NCBI RefSeq assembly: GCF_016937655.1 | Contig: NZ_JAFHKL010000009.1 | Coordinates: forward strand, 62,001 to 126,000 | Direction of reading: 5' to 3' | DNA: 64,000 nucleotides | Source: Chromobacterium alkanivorans | GTDB lineage: Bacteria > Pseudomonadota > Gammaproteobacteria > Burkholderiales > Chromobacteriaceae | Shown: positions 24,651 through 32,350 of the stretch, piece after piece | Layout of the letters: each line of letters opens with the position of its first letter | Position numbering within the stretch: position 1 is the stretch's first letter | The notes under the pieces: generated by a model | Database searches by the model: none | Told to the model about the DNA's origin: nothing | Seen by the model: the letters and a program-made list of their open reading frames with translations, nothing else | Made by a program: the position numbers and the translations under genes

Positions 24651-25844
24651 CTATTGCAAGTTCGAACCCGCTCCGTACACCGCGTCGCGCAGATCGGCGA
24701 CGAAGCGTCCGGCCATGCCTTCGTACAGGGTGTTGGTAAAGGCCACCACGCTCAGGCCGTGCGCGCGGTCCACAAACCAGGAATGGCCGTAAGCGCCGCC
24801 CCAGCGCCAGGTGCCGGGCGATTCCGGCGACGCGGCGGCGGCCGGATCGCGCAGCACCGAGAAGCCCAGGCCGAAACCGAAGCCGGGCATTTCCGGCAGT
24901 TCCTGCGCTCCGGTGTGATTGCGCGCCATCTCCTCCACCCACTCCGCCGGCAGCAGCGGCGCGCCGCCCTGGCGCAGCGCTTCCAGCAGGCGCAGGAAAT
25001 CGTCGGCGCTGCCAACCATGCCGGCGCCGCCGGACGGGTAGGCGCCGGCGTCCAGCGCCCGCTCCGGCGCGAAGCGTATGCCCACCGTCCCTTCGAACGG
25101 CGCCGCGAGCGCCGGCCCGTCCATCCGCCATGGCCCGGCCTCGCCGTTGACGTAGACCGCGGCCAGGCGCTGCGGGGCCAGCGCGTGGAAATCGGTGTCG
25201 TCCATGCCCAGCGGCGCGGTGACCCAGCGGCGCACCAGCTGCGGCAACGGCTCGTCCGCCACCCGCTCCAGCACCGCGCCCAGCACATCGGTGGCCAGGG
25301 AGTAAGCCCAGGACTGGCCGGGCGGATACAGCAGCGGCACGCTGGCGATGCGGCGCAGGTTCTCCGTCAGCGTGAGGCCGGCGGCGTCCATGCCGTCGGA
25401 CACCCCTGCGCGGGCGTAAGGCCCGCTCTCGTCCTCTTCGAAAAAGCGATACCCCAGGCCGGCGGTATGGCTGAGCAATTGCCGCGGCGTGATCCGAGCC
25501 GGCGCGCCGTCCGCCAGCCGCGGCCGGAACTCCGGCAGCCAGCGAGCGATGTCCTCGTCCAGCTCCAGCCGCTGCCGCGCCGCCAACGCCATCGCCGCGG
25601 TGGAAACAATGGGCTTGCTGATGGACGCGAGCCGGAACAGCGCATCCTCGCGCATCGGCGTCCCTGCCTCCCGGTCCGCCCAACCGGCGGCCCGCCGGTA
25701 GGCCGGCGCGCCGTCCTTGGCCACCAGCACCACCGCCCCCACCAGCCGCTGCTCGCTCAGCGCCTGTTCCAACACCGCGTCCACCCGCGCGTCCAGGCCC
25801 GCTTCCAGGCGGCTGGGCCGCACGCCGCATTCCACATTCGACAT
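24651..25844 (-). CDS. Serine hydrolase of the class C beta-lactamase/EstB family
   Basis: This 397-residue protein has the class C fold. The nucleophile motif is SISK (Ser-x-x-Lys) in LFRLASISKPIVSTAAMAL near residue 74, the second motif is YSL in GQSWAYSLATDVLG, and a YGHSW motif lies near the C-terminus. There is no signal peptide, and the Tyr-x-Asn of true AmpC is Tyr-Ser-Leu, so it is probably a cytoplasmic EstB-like esterase or peptidase rather than a beta-lactamase. AAGGAAG precedes the start. It stands alone. Confidence 0.85.
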   Translation of the reverse strand: MSNVECGVRPSRLEAGLDARVDAVLEQALSEQRLVGAVVLVAKDGAPAYRRAAGWADREAGTPMREDALFRLASISKPIVSTAAMALAARQRLELDEDIARWLPEFRPRLADGAPARITPRQLLSHTAGLGYRFFEEDESGPYARAGVSDGMDAAGLTLTENLRRIASVPLLYPPGQSWAYSLATDVLGAVLERVADEPLPQLVRRWVTAPLGMDDTDFHALAPQRLAAVYVNGEAGPWRMDGPALAAPFEGTVGIRFAPERALDAGAYPSGGAGMVGSADDFLRLLEALRQGGAPLLPAEWVEEMARNHTGAQELPEMPGFGFGLGFSVLRDPAAAASPESPGTWRWGGAYGHSWFVDRAHGLSVVAFTNTLYEGMAGRFVADLRDAVYGAGSNLQ

Positions 25845-25958
25845 TTCGCTTCCTTTGGCTTCAAAACAGCCACCACGATAAGCGACGGCCGCGCCGGGAA
25901 AAAGCGGGCAGAGCTCCGTGCTATCGTGAGAAATTGTCCGGAATGGAAGACCGGCGCT

Positions 25959-26978
25959 TCAGAGGCTGGCGCGTATGATGTCCGCCGCGCGCTCCACCTG
26001 CCCGCGCGTCACCAGGCTGCTGCTGATGAAGCGCACCAGGTCCGGCTTCCAGGCCAGCGCCAGCACGCCCCGCTCCGCCAGCCTGGCCACCATGGACTTG
26101 GCGTCCGTCGTCTCGATGAACACCATATTGGTCTCCACCGGGTACTTCAGCCGCGCCGCCGCGCTCAGCCTGTCGCCCAAGATCCGGGCCTTCTCATTGT
26201 CCTCTTGCGTCGCTTGCTGCCAGCGCCGCATCTTGTCCAGCGCGATGCCGGCCATCAGCCCGGATTGGTGCAGGCAGCCGCCATACCATTTGCGGAAGAC
26301 CTTGGCCGCCTCGATCTTGTGGGCGGGGCCGGCCAGGATGGAGCCGAAGGGCGCGCCCACCCCTTTGGAAAAGCAGAAATTCAACATGTCCGCCGGCCGC
26401 GCGTAGCGCGCCGGCGACAGGTCCAGATGACTGCAGGCGTTGAGCACCCGCGCGCCGTCCAGATACAAGCTCATCCCCATCTCGTCGCACAACGCGCGCA
26501 TGCGCAGCATTTCCGCCGCCGGGTAGACGATGCCGCCGTAGGTATTGATGCTGCTCTCGATCGCCACCACCTTGGGCACCGCGTACAGGCCGGACCAGCG
26601 CGCCTTGGCGTGGATGGCCCGGCGCGCGTCGTCGGCGGTGAGGACGCCGTCCGCGCTGTGGTAGGGATTCAGCACCAGGCCGCTGTTGGCGCTGACGGCC
26701 GAGGATTCGAAGAAATTGATGTGGTAGCCCACCTCGGTGACGATCTCGTCGCCGGGCGCGGCCAGACAGCGCAGCCCCACTTGATTGCTCATGGTGCCGG
26801 AGGGCATGAACAGCGCCGCCTCCTTGCCAAACAGCTCGGCGCAGTACGCCTCCAGCTCGCGCACATAGCGGTCTTCGCCGTAACAGTCGTCGCCGATCTT
26901 GGCGAAGTCCAGCGTCTCCACATCGCTTTTGCAGACCCGCGTCAAGGTGTCGCTTCTCAAATCGATGATGTCCGGCAT
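25959..26978 (-). CDS. Threonine-aldolase-family PLP enzyme
   Basis: This 339-residue fold-type I PLP enzyme has the aldolase pattern: IIDLRSDTLT at the start, MPSGTMSNQVGLRCL, HINFFESSAVSANSG, LYLDGARVLNACSHL (Asp and Arg of the cofactor site) and NFCFSKGVGAPFGS with the PLP lysine. The usual active-site His after the GTMSNQ loop is seen in the YHINFFE segment. Start ATG at 26978 gives the family N-terminus; earlier codons are Pro/Gly-rich and rejected. It cleaves threonine or another 3-hydroxy amino acid to glycine and an aldehyde; stereospecificity is not readable. It is monocistronic. Confidence 0.88.
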   Translation of the reverse strand: MPDIIDLRSDTLTRVCKSDVETLDFAKIGDDCYGEDRYVRELEAYCAELFGKEAALFMPSGTMSNQVGLRCLAAPGDEIVTEVGYHINFFESSAVSANSGLVLNPYHSADGVLTADDARRAIHAKARWSGLYAVPKVVAIESSINTYGGIVYPAAEMLRMRALCDEMGMSLYLDGARVLNACSHLDLSPARYARPADMLNFCFSKGVGAPFGSILAGPAHKIEAAKVFRKWYGGCLHQSGLMAGIALDKMRRWQQATQEDNEKARILGDRLSAAARLKYPVETNMVFIETTDAKSMVARLAERGVLALAWKPDLVRFISSSLVTRGQVERAADIIRASL

Positions 26979-27208
26979 GTCTGGTTCCGTTCCTGAAGGT
27001 GGGCGGGAGAATGCGACAAGGAAGGCGTCCGGCGAAGGCGGGCCGGCGGGGCGGCCGCCGCCCAGGCTCGCGCCGTTTGATGACAATGAAATGCGAGGCA
27101 AATGCTAGGGGCCGGCCGGCAATGATTCAACACTACTTTCGATAAGGTAGCCGCCGGACGGCGCGCTAGTTATTCGTACGGAGTGCGATTTTACGCTGGA
27201 GAACTACC

Positions 27209-28504
27209 ATGGTAGCCACGCCGCCAATCAGCGAGGCCATCATGAAAAACCTGAAATACCACGGCTTGTGGCTGGGCCTGCTGCTGCTCGACATCGTCGC
27301 GGTCTACTGGCTGTCGAAGCTGATGGAGCCGCCTTTTTCCCATTCGCAGCATGTCAGCCATTTCGCGCTGGGCCTGTTGGCCACCGCGCTGGCGGCCGCG
27401 CCGATGATCCGCTTTCTGGTCATAGGCTGGGGCGCGCGCTACGAGGAGTTCCGCAACCGGCTCAACAACGGCGCTCTGGTCTATTACCTGCGCCAGTTCT
27501 GGCAGCCGCGCACCGACAAGCACCCGCAGCTCAGCGCCTGGCCGCTGCCGGAAAACGAGGAAGTGGAGGCCGCCGCCGAGCAGCTGTTCGAGCAGATCTA
27601 CCGCGAGCACTACGGCCGCGCCGCCTTCCTCACCCCTATGGTGCTGATGCTGATCGCCACCCTGTGCATGAGCGTGCTCTACCTGCTCGCCGTCAACGGA
27701 CAACTGGCCCTGCCCTTCAGCAAGCAGATCGTCTGCGCCGCCATCGCCGGCGCCTATCTGTTCGTGGTCAGCGACATGGTGCTGAACGTGCGCAAGCGCA
27801 GCCTCAATGTGGCGGACGTGTACTGGTACGCGCTGCGCATGATGCTGGCCATCCCCATAGGCGCGGCCGTCAGCGCCGCCGGGTCCACCGAGGCCGCTTC
27901 CGCGGCGCAGACCGTGTCCGCCTTCGCCGTCGGCGCCTTTCCGATGGACACCCTGTTCAAGCTGCTGCGCCGGCTGGTGGCGCTGAACCTGAGCGCCAAG
28001 GAACAGCCGCAGGAAAACGACCAGCTGATCCAGCTGGAGGGCGTGACCGCCAATATCTCCGCCGTGCTGGCGGCCGAGGGCGTCAACTCGATAGAACAAT
28101 TGGTGTGCATAGACCCGGTGCTGCTCTCCATCCGCACCGGCTTTCCGTTCAAGTTCGTGCTGAGGCTGGGTTCGCAGGCCATCGTCTGGCGACACTTCGG
28201 CCAGCACGCCGCCGCCCTGTCCGCCATGGGGCTGGCGGATGCACCCGCCATCGTCACCCTCAACGAGATGCTGAAAAAAGAACCCGGCTCGGCGCTGCGC
28301 CAGCAGGCGGACAATGTGGTCGCCGACATCGTCGCCCGGCTGCAGGCCAAGGACGGCGTCGCGCTCAGCGCCGACACCGTCAAGTTCAACTTCCGCCAGG
28401 TGGGCAAGGAAAACTACACCCGCTTCCTGATGGCGGCGCAGAAACAGGGCGGCCACGCCCGGCCGCCCTTGCGGCCGGTGCACGGTTTCCCGCACGCGGC
28501 CTGA
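27209..28504 (+). CDS. Uncharacterised four-helix membrane protein with helix-hairpin-helix-like C-terminal region
   Basis: This 431-residue protein is not recognised. It has four hydrophobic segments: about 18-38, 50-70, 143-165 and 174-192. A cytoplasmic-looking loop lies between 2 and 3 and a long soluble C-terminus (about 260-431) follows. Within it, LIQLEGVTANISAVLAAEGV and IEQLVCIDPVLLSIRTGF resemble a helix-hairpin-helix repeat as seen in nucleic-acid or protein contact domains; this is a weak similarity. GGAGAA lies before the ATG. It is alone between the divergent aldolase gene and the convergent ornithine-cyclodeaminase-like gene. Confidence 0.75.
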   Translation: MVATPPISEAIMKNLKYHGLWLGLLLLDIVAVYWLSKLMEPPFSHSQHVSHFALGLLATALAAAPMIRFLVIGWGARYEEFRNRLNNGALVYYLRQFWQPRTDKHPQLSAWPLPENEEVEAAAEQLFEQIYREHYGRAAFLTPMVLMLIATLCMSVLYLLAVNGQLALPFSKQIVCAAIAGAYLFVVSDMVLNVRKRSLNVADVYWYALRMMLAIPIGAAVSAAGSTEAASAAQTVSAFAVGAFPMDTLFKLLRRLVALNLSAKEQPQENDQLIQLEGVTANISAVLAAEGVNSIEQLVCIDPVLLSIRTGFPFKFVLRLGSQAIVWRHFGQHAAALSAMGLADAPAIVTLNEMLKKEPGSALRQQADNVVADIVARLQAKDGVALSADTVKFNFRQVGKENYTRFLMAAQKQGGHARPPLRPVHGFPHAA

Positions 28505-28546
28505 GAAGCGGTTGACGATCGGCTGCGCGTCGCGCGATACGGCGTC

Positions 28547-29491
28547 TCAGGCCAGGGCCTCCAATACGCATTTGGCGATCTGCGCGTCCTGCACCGCCAG
28601 CCCGGTCAGGTCCGCCAGCGTGATCTCGTCCTCGCCTTGCCGGCCCGGGCGCTCGCCGGCCAGCACCTGCCCCAGCTCCGCCAAACGCGTCCTCTCCAGC
28701 AGGCCGGCGGCCAGCGCGTGCGACACCTCGCCGTAAGCCGCGCACTGGGCGATGGAATCCACCACCACGCGGTCCGCGCCCGCCACCAGCTCCATCGCCA
28801 ACTCCTGCTTGCCGGCGGCGTCCGCGCCCACCGCGGTGACATGGCTGCCGGGCCGCAGCCAGCCGGCTTGCAGAATGGGCTGGCTGGACGGCGTGCAGGT
28901 GACGATCAATTGGCAGGCGCGGGCCAGCGGCTCGGCGTCCCGCGTGGTCCGCAGCCGGTAGCCCTCCGCCTCGAATTCGGCGGCGAAGGCCGCCAGCTCG
29001 GTCTCGGAACGTCCCCATACCCATACCTCGCGGCACGGCGTCGCCGCCTGCAAGGCGCGCAATTGCAAACGCGCCTGCAGGCCGGTGCCGACGATGCCTA
29101 TCGCCTGCACCCGGCGCGGCGCCAAGACCCGCGCCGCCAGCCTGCCGGCCAGCGCGGTGCGCCAGGCGGTGAGCCAGCCCTCGTCCCGCAGCAGCGCCAG
29201 CGGCGCGCCGGTGCGGGCGCAGAAACACAGCACCAGGCCCTGATTGCTGGGCAGGCCGCGCTTGGGATTGTCGTAGAAACCGGACGACACCTTGACTGCG
29301 AACAGACTCTCCCCCTCCACGTAGCCGGATTTCACGCAGCAATCGCCGTTGGCCGCGGCGAAGGCGAAATGCTGCACCGGCGGCAGCTGCGCGCGGCCGG
29401 CGGAATAGGCGATAAAGCCCTGGCGCAGCAGCGCCTCCGCCCGCTCCAGGTCCAGCCGCGCCAGAATCTCGTCCTTGTCCAGCGTCCTCAT
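28547..29491 (-). CDS. Ornithine cyclodeaminase/mu-crystallin family protein, probable imine reductase
   Basis: This 314-residue NAD(P)-dependent protein has the OCD fold: substrate part with FAVKVSSGFYDNPKRGLPSNQGLVLCF, the DEGWLTAWRTALAG helix, then a Rossmann domain starting GIVGTGLQARLQLRAL and continuing to VTAVGADAAGKQEL. The family includes ornithine cyclodeaminase, alanine dehydrogenase, EutC and iminosuccinate reductase BhcD. It is third in an operon behind a DauR-like regulator and a threonine-dehydratase-like enzyme, overlapping the latter by four bases. In that setting an imine-reducing role acting on the dehydratase product is more likely than cyclodeaminase activity. Confidence 0.88.
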   Translation of the reverse strand: MRTLDKDEILARLDLERAEALLRQGFIAYSAGRAQLPPVQHFAFAAANGDCCVKSGYVEGESLFAVKVSSGFYDNPKRGLPSNQGLVLCFCARTGAPLALLRDEGWLTAWRTALAGRLAARVLAPRRVQAIGIVGTGLQARLQLRALQAATPCREVWVWGRSETELAAFAAEFEAEGYRLRTTRDAEPLARACQLIVTCTPSSQPILQAGWLRPGSHVTAVGADAAGKQELAMELVAGADRVVVDSIAQCAAYGEVSHALAAGLLERTRLAELGQVLAGERPGRQGEDEITLADLTGLAVQDAQIAKCVLEALA

Positions 29492-30453
29492 GCCGCCACC
29501 GCGCCCAGGAATTTGTCCAGCACGATGTTGCGGCCGCACAGCACCACCGCCACCTTCTTGCCCTGATAGCGCGCCGCCAATTGCAGCAAGCCCGCCAGCG
29601 CCACCCCGGCCGCGCCCTCCGTCATCCAGCGCTCGGTCTGCGCCAGCAGCCGCAGCGCCGCGCGGATGTCCGCCTCGCTGAGCAGCGCGCAATGGCGAAT
29701 CAAGGCCTGGCACAGCTCAAAGGTCACCGCGCCCGGCTCCACTCCGCCGGCGGTGCCGTCGGACAGGGTGTCGCCCTCGTCCACTTCCACGATGCGGCCG
29801 GCTTGCAGGCTGGCGTGCATGGTGGCCGCCGCCTCCGGCCAGCAGCCCACCATTTCCGCGTTCGGCGCCAAGCGCCGCAGGGCCGCGCCGATGCCGGAAA
29901 TCAGGCCGCCGCCGCCGACGGACACGAAGACCGCGTCCAATTCCGGGCATTGCTCGGCCAGCTCCATGCCCACCGTGCCCTGACCGGCCACCACGTCCAG
30001 GTCGTTGTACGGCGACACAAAGGGCAGGCCCGCCCGCCGCGCCGCCTCGCCGGCGGCCAGTTCCGCCGCCAGCGCGTCGCCGTCCACCAGCTTCAGCTCC
30101 GCGCCCAAGGCGCGGATGGCGTCCAGCTTCACCGCGGCGGCGGAGGCCGGCGCGTACACCGTCACCGGCACGCCCAACAGACGGCCGGCCAGCGCCACCG
30201 CCTGGCCGTGGTTGCCGGTGGACGCGGCGATCACCCCGCCCCGCCGCGCCGCCGGGTCCAACAGCCGCAGCTTGTTGCTGGCGCCGCGGAATTTGAACGA
30301 GCCGGTGCGCTGCAGATGCTCGCACTTCAGATACACCTCGCAGCCGGTCAAGGCGGACAGGGCCGGGCTGTGCTCCAGCGGCGTGACCGGCGCCTGCGGG
30401 CGGATGGCCCGATGGGCGGCGGCGATGGCGTCGAACAGGGAATCCAGATTCAT
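29488..30453 (-). CDS. Threonine/serine-dehydratase-family PLP enzyme (possibly 3-hydroxyaspartate or EutB-type dehydratase)
   Basis: This 321-residue fold-type II PLP enzyme has VTPLEHSPALSALTGCEVYLKCEHLQRTGSFKFRGA, with the PLP lysine in SFKFRGA, then ASTGNHGQAVALAG, and SVGGGGLISGIG for phosphate binding. It has no C-terminal ACT regulatory domain, so it is not biosynthetic IlvA; length fits catabolic TdcB, serine racemase, EutB and BhcB. It is linked by ATGA overlaps to the regulator upstream and the OCD-family gene downstream. The substrate is open; see the finding on this operon. Confidence 0.88.
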   Translation of the reverse strand: MNLDSLFDAIAAAHRAIRPQAPVTPLEHSPALSALTGCEVYLKCEHLQRTGSFKFRGASNKLRLLDPAARRGGVIAASTGNHGQAVALAGRLLGVPVTVYAPASAAAVKLDAIRALGAELKLVDGDALAAELAAGEAARRAGLPFVSPYNDLDVVAGQGTVGMELAEQCPELDAVFVSVGGGGLISGIGAALRRLAPNAEMVGCWPEAAATMHASLQAGRIVEVDEGDTLSDGTAGGVEPGAVTFELCQALIRHCALLSEADIRAALRLLAQTERWMTEGAAGVALAGLLQLAARYQGKKVAVVLCGRNIVLDKFLGAVAA

Positions 30454-31055
30454 GTTTGCTCCTTCAGCTCTTTCAAATGCTTGAAAACCGTGGCGCGGCC
30501 CATGCCCAGCACATTGGCCACGTAGTTGGCGGCGTTCTTGCCGCGAAACGCGCCCTCGTGCAGCAGCGCCTCCACCAGCTCGCGCTTGTGTTCGCGATTG
30601 AGAATGGACAGGCTCAGCTGACGCTGTTGCAGCCAGCCGTGGATAAAGCGGTTGATGCGTTCCTGCCAGTCGTCCTCGAACAACAAGGCCGGCTGCGCCA
30701 CCAGCTTGCTGCCGGACAGGAACAGGTCCAGCGCCGCCCGCGCGCCCTCGAACACCGAGATGTCCAGATTCACGCACATCATGCCGAGCGCGGCTCCGGC
30801 GTCGTCGCGCAGCACCACGCTGATAGAGCGCAGCTGGCGGCCGTCCCAGTTCAGTTTTTCGTAAGGGCCGATCACCGTCGCGTCCGGCGTGTTTTCCAAC
30901 TCGTCCAGGCCGGAATCGTCGCCCAACTCGCGCTTGGAGAAATTGTTGGCGATATAGGCCACGGACTGGGTGGCCAGATCGTGCAGCACCACCTCGGCGT
31001 AGGGATAGAACAAGGTGGCGATGGCGTCGGCGATGGACTGGTAACGGGACAGCAT
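30450..31055 (-). CDS. YheO/DauR-type regulator heading the dehydratase operon
   Basis: This 201-residue protein has an N-terminal YheO-like PAS domain (about 5-115, with YAEVVLHDLATQSVAYIANNFSKRELGD) and a C-terminal helix-turn-helix (about 160-198, GKNAANYVANVLGMGRATVFKHLKEL). The stop overlaps the dehydratase start as ATGA. A 55-bp nested dyad lies 33-87 bases upstream of its start codon and is the best candidate operator. It probably senses an amino acid related to the operon substrate. Confidence 0.88.
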   Translation of the reverse strand: MLSRYQSIADAIATLFYPYAEVVLHDLATQSVAYIANNFSKRELGDDSGLDELENTPDATVIGPYEKLNWDGRQLRSISVVLRDDAGAALGMMCVNLDISVFEGARAALDLFLSGSKLVAQPALLFEDDWQERINRFIHGWLQQRQLSLSILNREHKRELVEALLHEGAFRGKNAANYVANVLGMGRATVFKHLKELKEQT

Positions 31056-31087
31056 GGCGGGCTTTCATTGGATCAATGAATCCATCC

Positions 31088-31142
31088 TAGACTCAACAAT
31101 CCAAAATGTAAACCAAAAAGTCCATTTTGGACTTTTAGTCTA
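31088..31142. promoter_or_regulatory. 55-bp nested dyad, likely operator of the dehydratase operon
   Basis: Outer arms TAGACT (31088-31093) and AGTCTA (31137-31142) and inner arms TCCAAAATG (31100-31108) and CATTTTGGA (31123-31131) share one centre near 31115. A second dyad, AAAAGTCC (31116-31123) with GGACTTTT (31129-31136), overlaps it. The tract is AT-rich within a GC-rich region and lies just upstream of the DauR-like gene. Confidence 0.6.
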
Positions 31143-31258
31143 CAAAACTGACGCAGCCAAGCCGCTATGCAATCGCGCCTGGATTAATCCAAACGCATTA
31201 ATTATGCTGATTAGCAGTAATTATCTTTGGACTATCCACCCTCGCCGGGGAGACGCGC

Positions 31259-32341
31259 ATGCCCGCCGTGAAGCTGCGTTATTGCAATCTGGAAGCCATC
31301 TGGAACGGACTCAATCCCCACATCCCGCTGCCGTTTGCCCAGTTCCGCTTCATCCAGCCTGGCGGCGGAGGCGACAACGGCGTGCTGTCCGCCCATGTCG
31401 ACGCCAACGGCGGGTATCTGTTCGACGCCAGGAGCAATCTGGGCGGCGCCGCGTCGCGCGTCTACGGCGTGATCAGCGCCAACAACGGCTGCGGCCTGTA
31501 TGTGCCGATAGGCAAGCAGTCGGTCACCCCCATGCTGGCCCTGCATCCGGTGCCGATCTGCGTGGGCGGCGGCCGGGACATGAGAATCACCGCCGGCGGC
31601 TTGGTCAACGAAACCGATCTGGAAGTCATCGCACGCGAGGCGGCGGAAGAACTGGGCGAGCCGCTGCACATCCTGTCCAGCTCTCCGCTGGCCACCATAC
31701 GGTCCGGAGGCCACGCCAACTACCGCTTACTCAGGCTGAGCCGGGAGTTGTCGCGACTGTATTACGCCTGGGACGTGAACGGCAGCGATCAAGTCACCGC
31801 CGTCCGTTACTGGGCGGCGCCCTCCTTGCTGGAGCGCCCTCACGGGGGCAACCTCCCCGCCGACGGTCTGGCGGAGCAGTTGTTCGACGATATGGGCTGC
31901 GCCGACGCCCACCGCGACGCCTGGCTGCGGGAGTGGCACGCCGAGGCCTACGGCGAGGCCATCCGCACCCTGCTCAACCAGTCTGTGCGCCTGTACTCCG
32001 ACGCGGAAGGTTATTACATCCTCTCCCGGTGGATAGGCAACCGCCGCTACGTCTACCGCGACCAATACGCCCCTTATCCGCCGGAAGTCACGCGCGCCCA
32101 CGAGGCCAGCTGCAACGGCCAATGCCGGCAACGCTTGCAGGCCCTGCTGTTCCCGCCACCCGTCGTCGTACACCCGCCCGTCGTCGCGCGCGCGCCCGGC
32201 GGCGGCGCCTCGTCCAGCACCTGGCGCGGCGGGGCGTCCTCGTCCTCCAACTGGCGTTCCGGAGCCGGCACCAGCAGTAGCACCAACAATAGCTCCGGCA
32301 GCCGCAGCGACGCCAAATCCTGGCGCCGCAAAGACGAATGA
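31259..32341 (+). CDS. Nudix-like protein with a Ser/Gly-rich basic tail
   Basis: This 360-residue protein is not confidently recognised. Residues 110-136 resemble a Nudix box: GG at 113-114, Glu118 and REAAEELG at 126-133 match the RExxEExG core. The spacing between the glycines and the first Glu is two residues shorter than in MutT. A following segment (about 160-260) contains the AWDVNGSDQVTAVRYW strand. The C-terminus (about 290-360) is low complexity: a PPPVVVHPPVV stretch then Ser/Gly/Arg-rich sequence ending KSWRRKDE. There is no signal peptide. It ends 9 bases from the convergent PqaA-like gene. Confidence 0.65.
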   Translation: MPAVKLRYCNLEAIWNGLNPHIPLPFAQFRFIQPGGGGDNGVLSAHVDANGGYLFDARSNLGGAASRVYGVISANNGCGLYVPIGKQSVTPMLALHPVPICVGGGRDMRITAGGLVNETDLEVIAREAAEELGEPLHILSSSPLATIRSGGHANYRLLRLSRELSRLYYAWDVNGSDQVTAVRYWAAPSLLERPHGGNLPADGLAEQLFDDMGCADAHRDAWLREWHAEAYGEAIRTLLNQSVRLYSDAEGYYILSRWIGNRRYVYRDQYAPYPPEVTRAHEASCNGQCRQRLQALLFPPPVVVHPPVVARAPGGGASSSTWRGGASSSSNWRSGAGTSSSTNNSSGSRSDAKSWRRKDE

Positions 32342-32350
32342 ACGCTCGCC

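Noticed and set aside
24651-25844. AmpC-type beta-lactamase
   Set aside because: There is no signal peptide, and the Tyr-x-Asn motif is Tyr-Ser-Leu, so resistance function is not supported.
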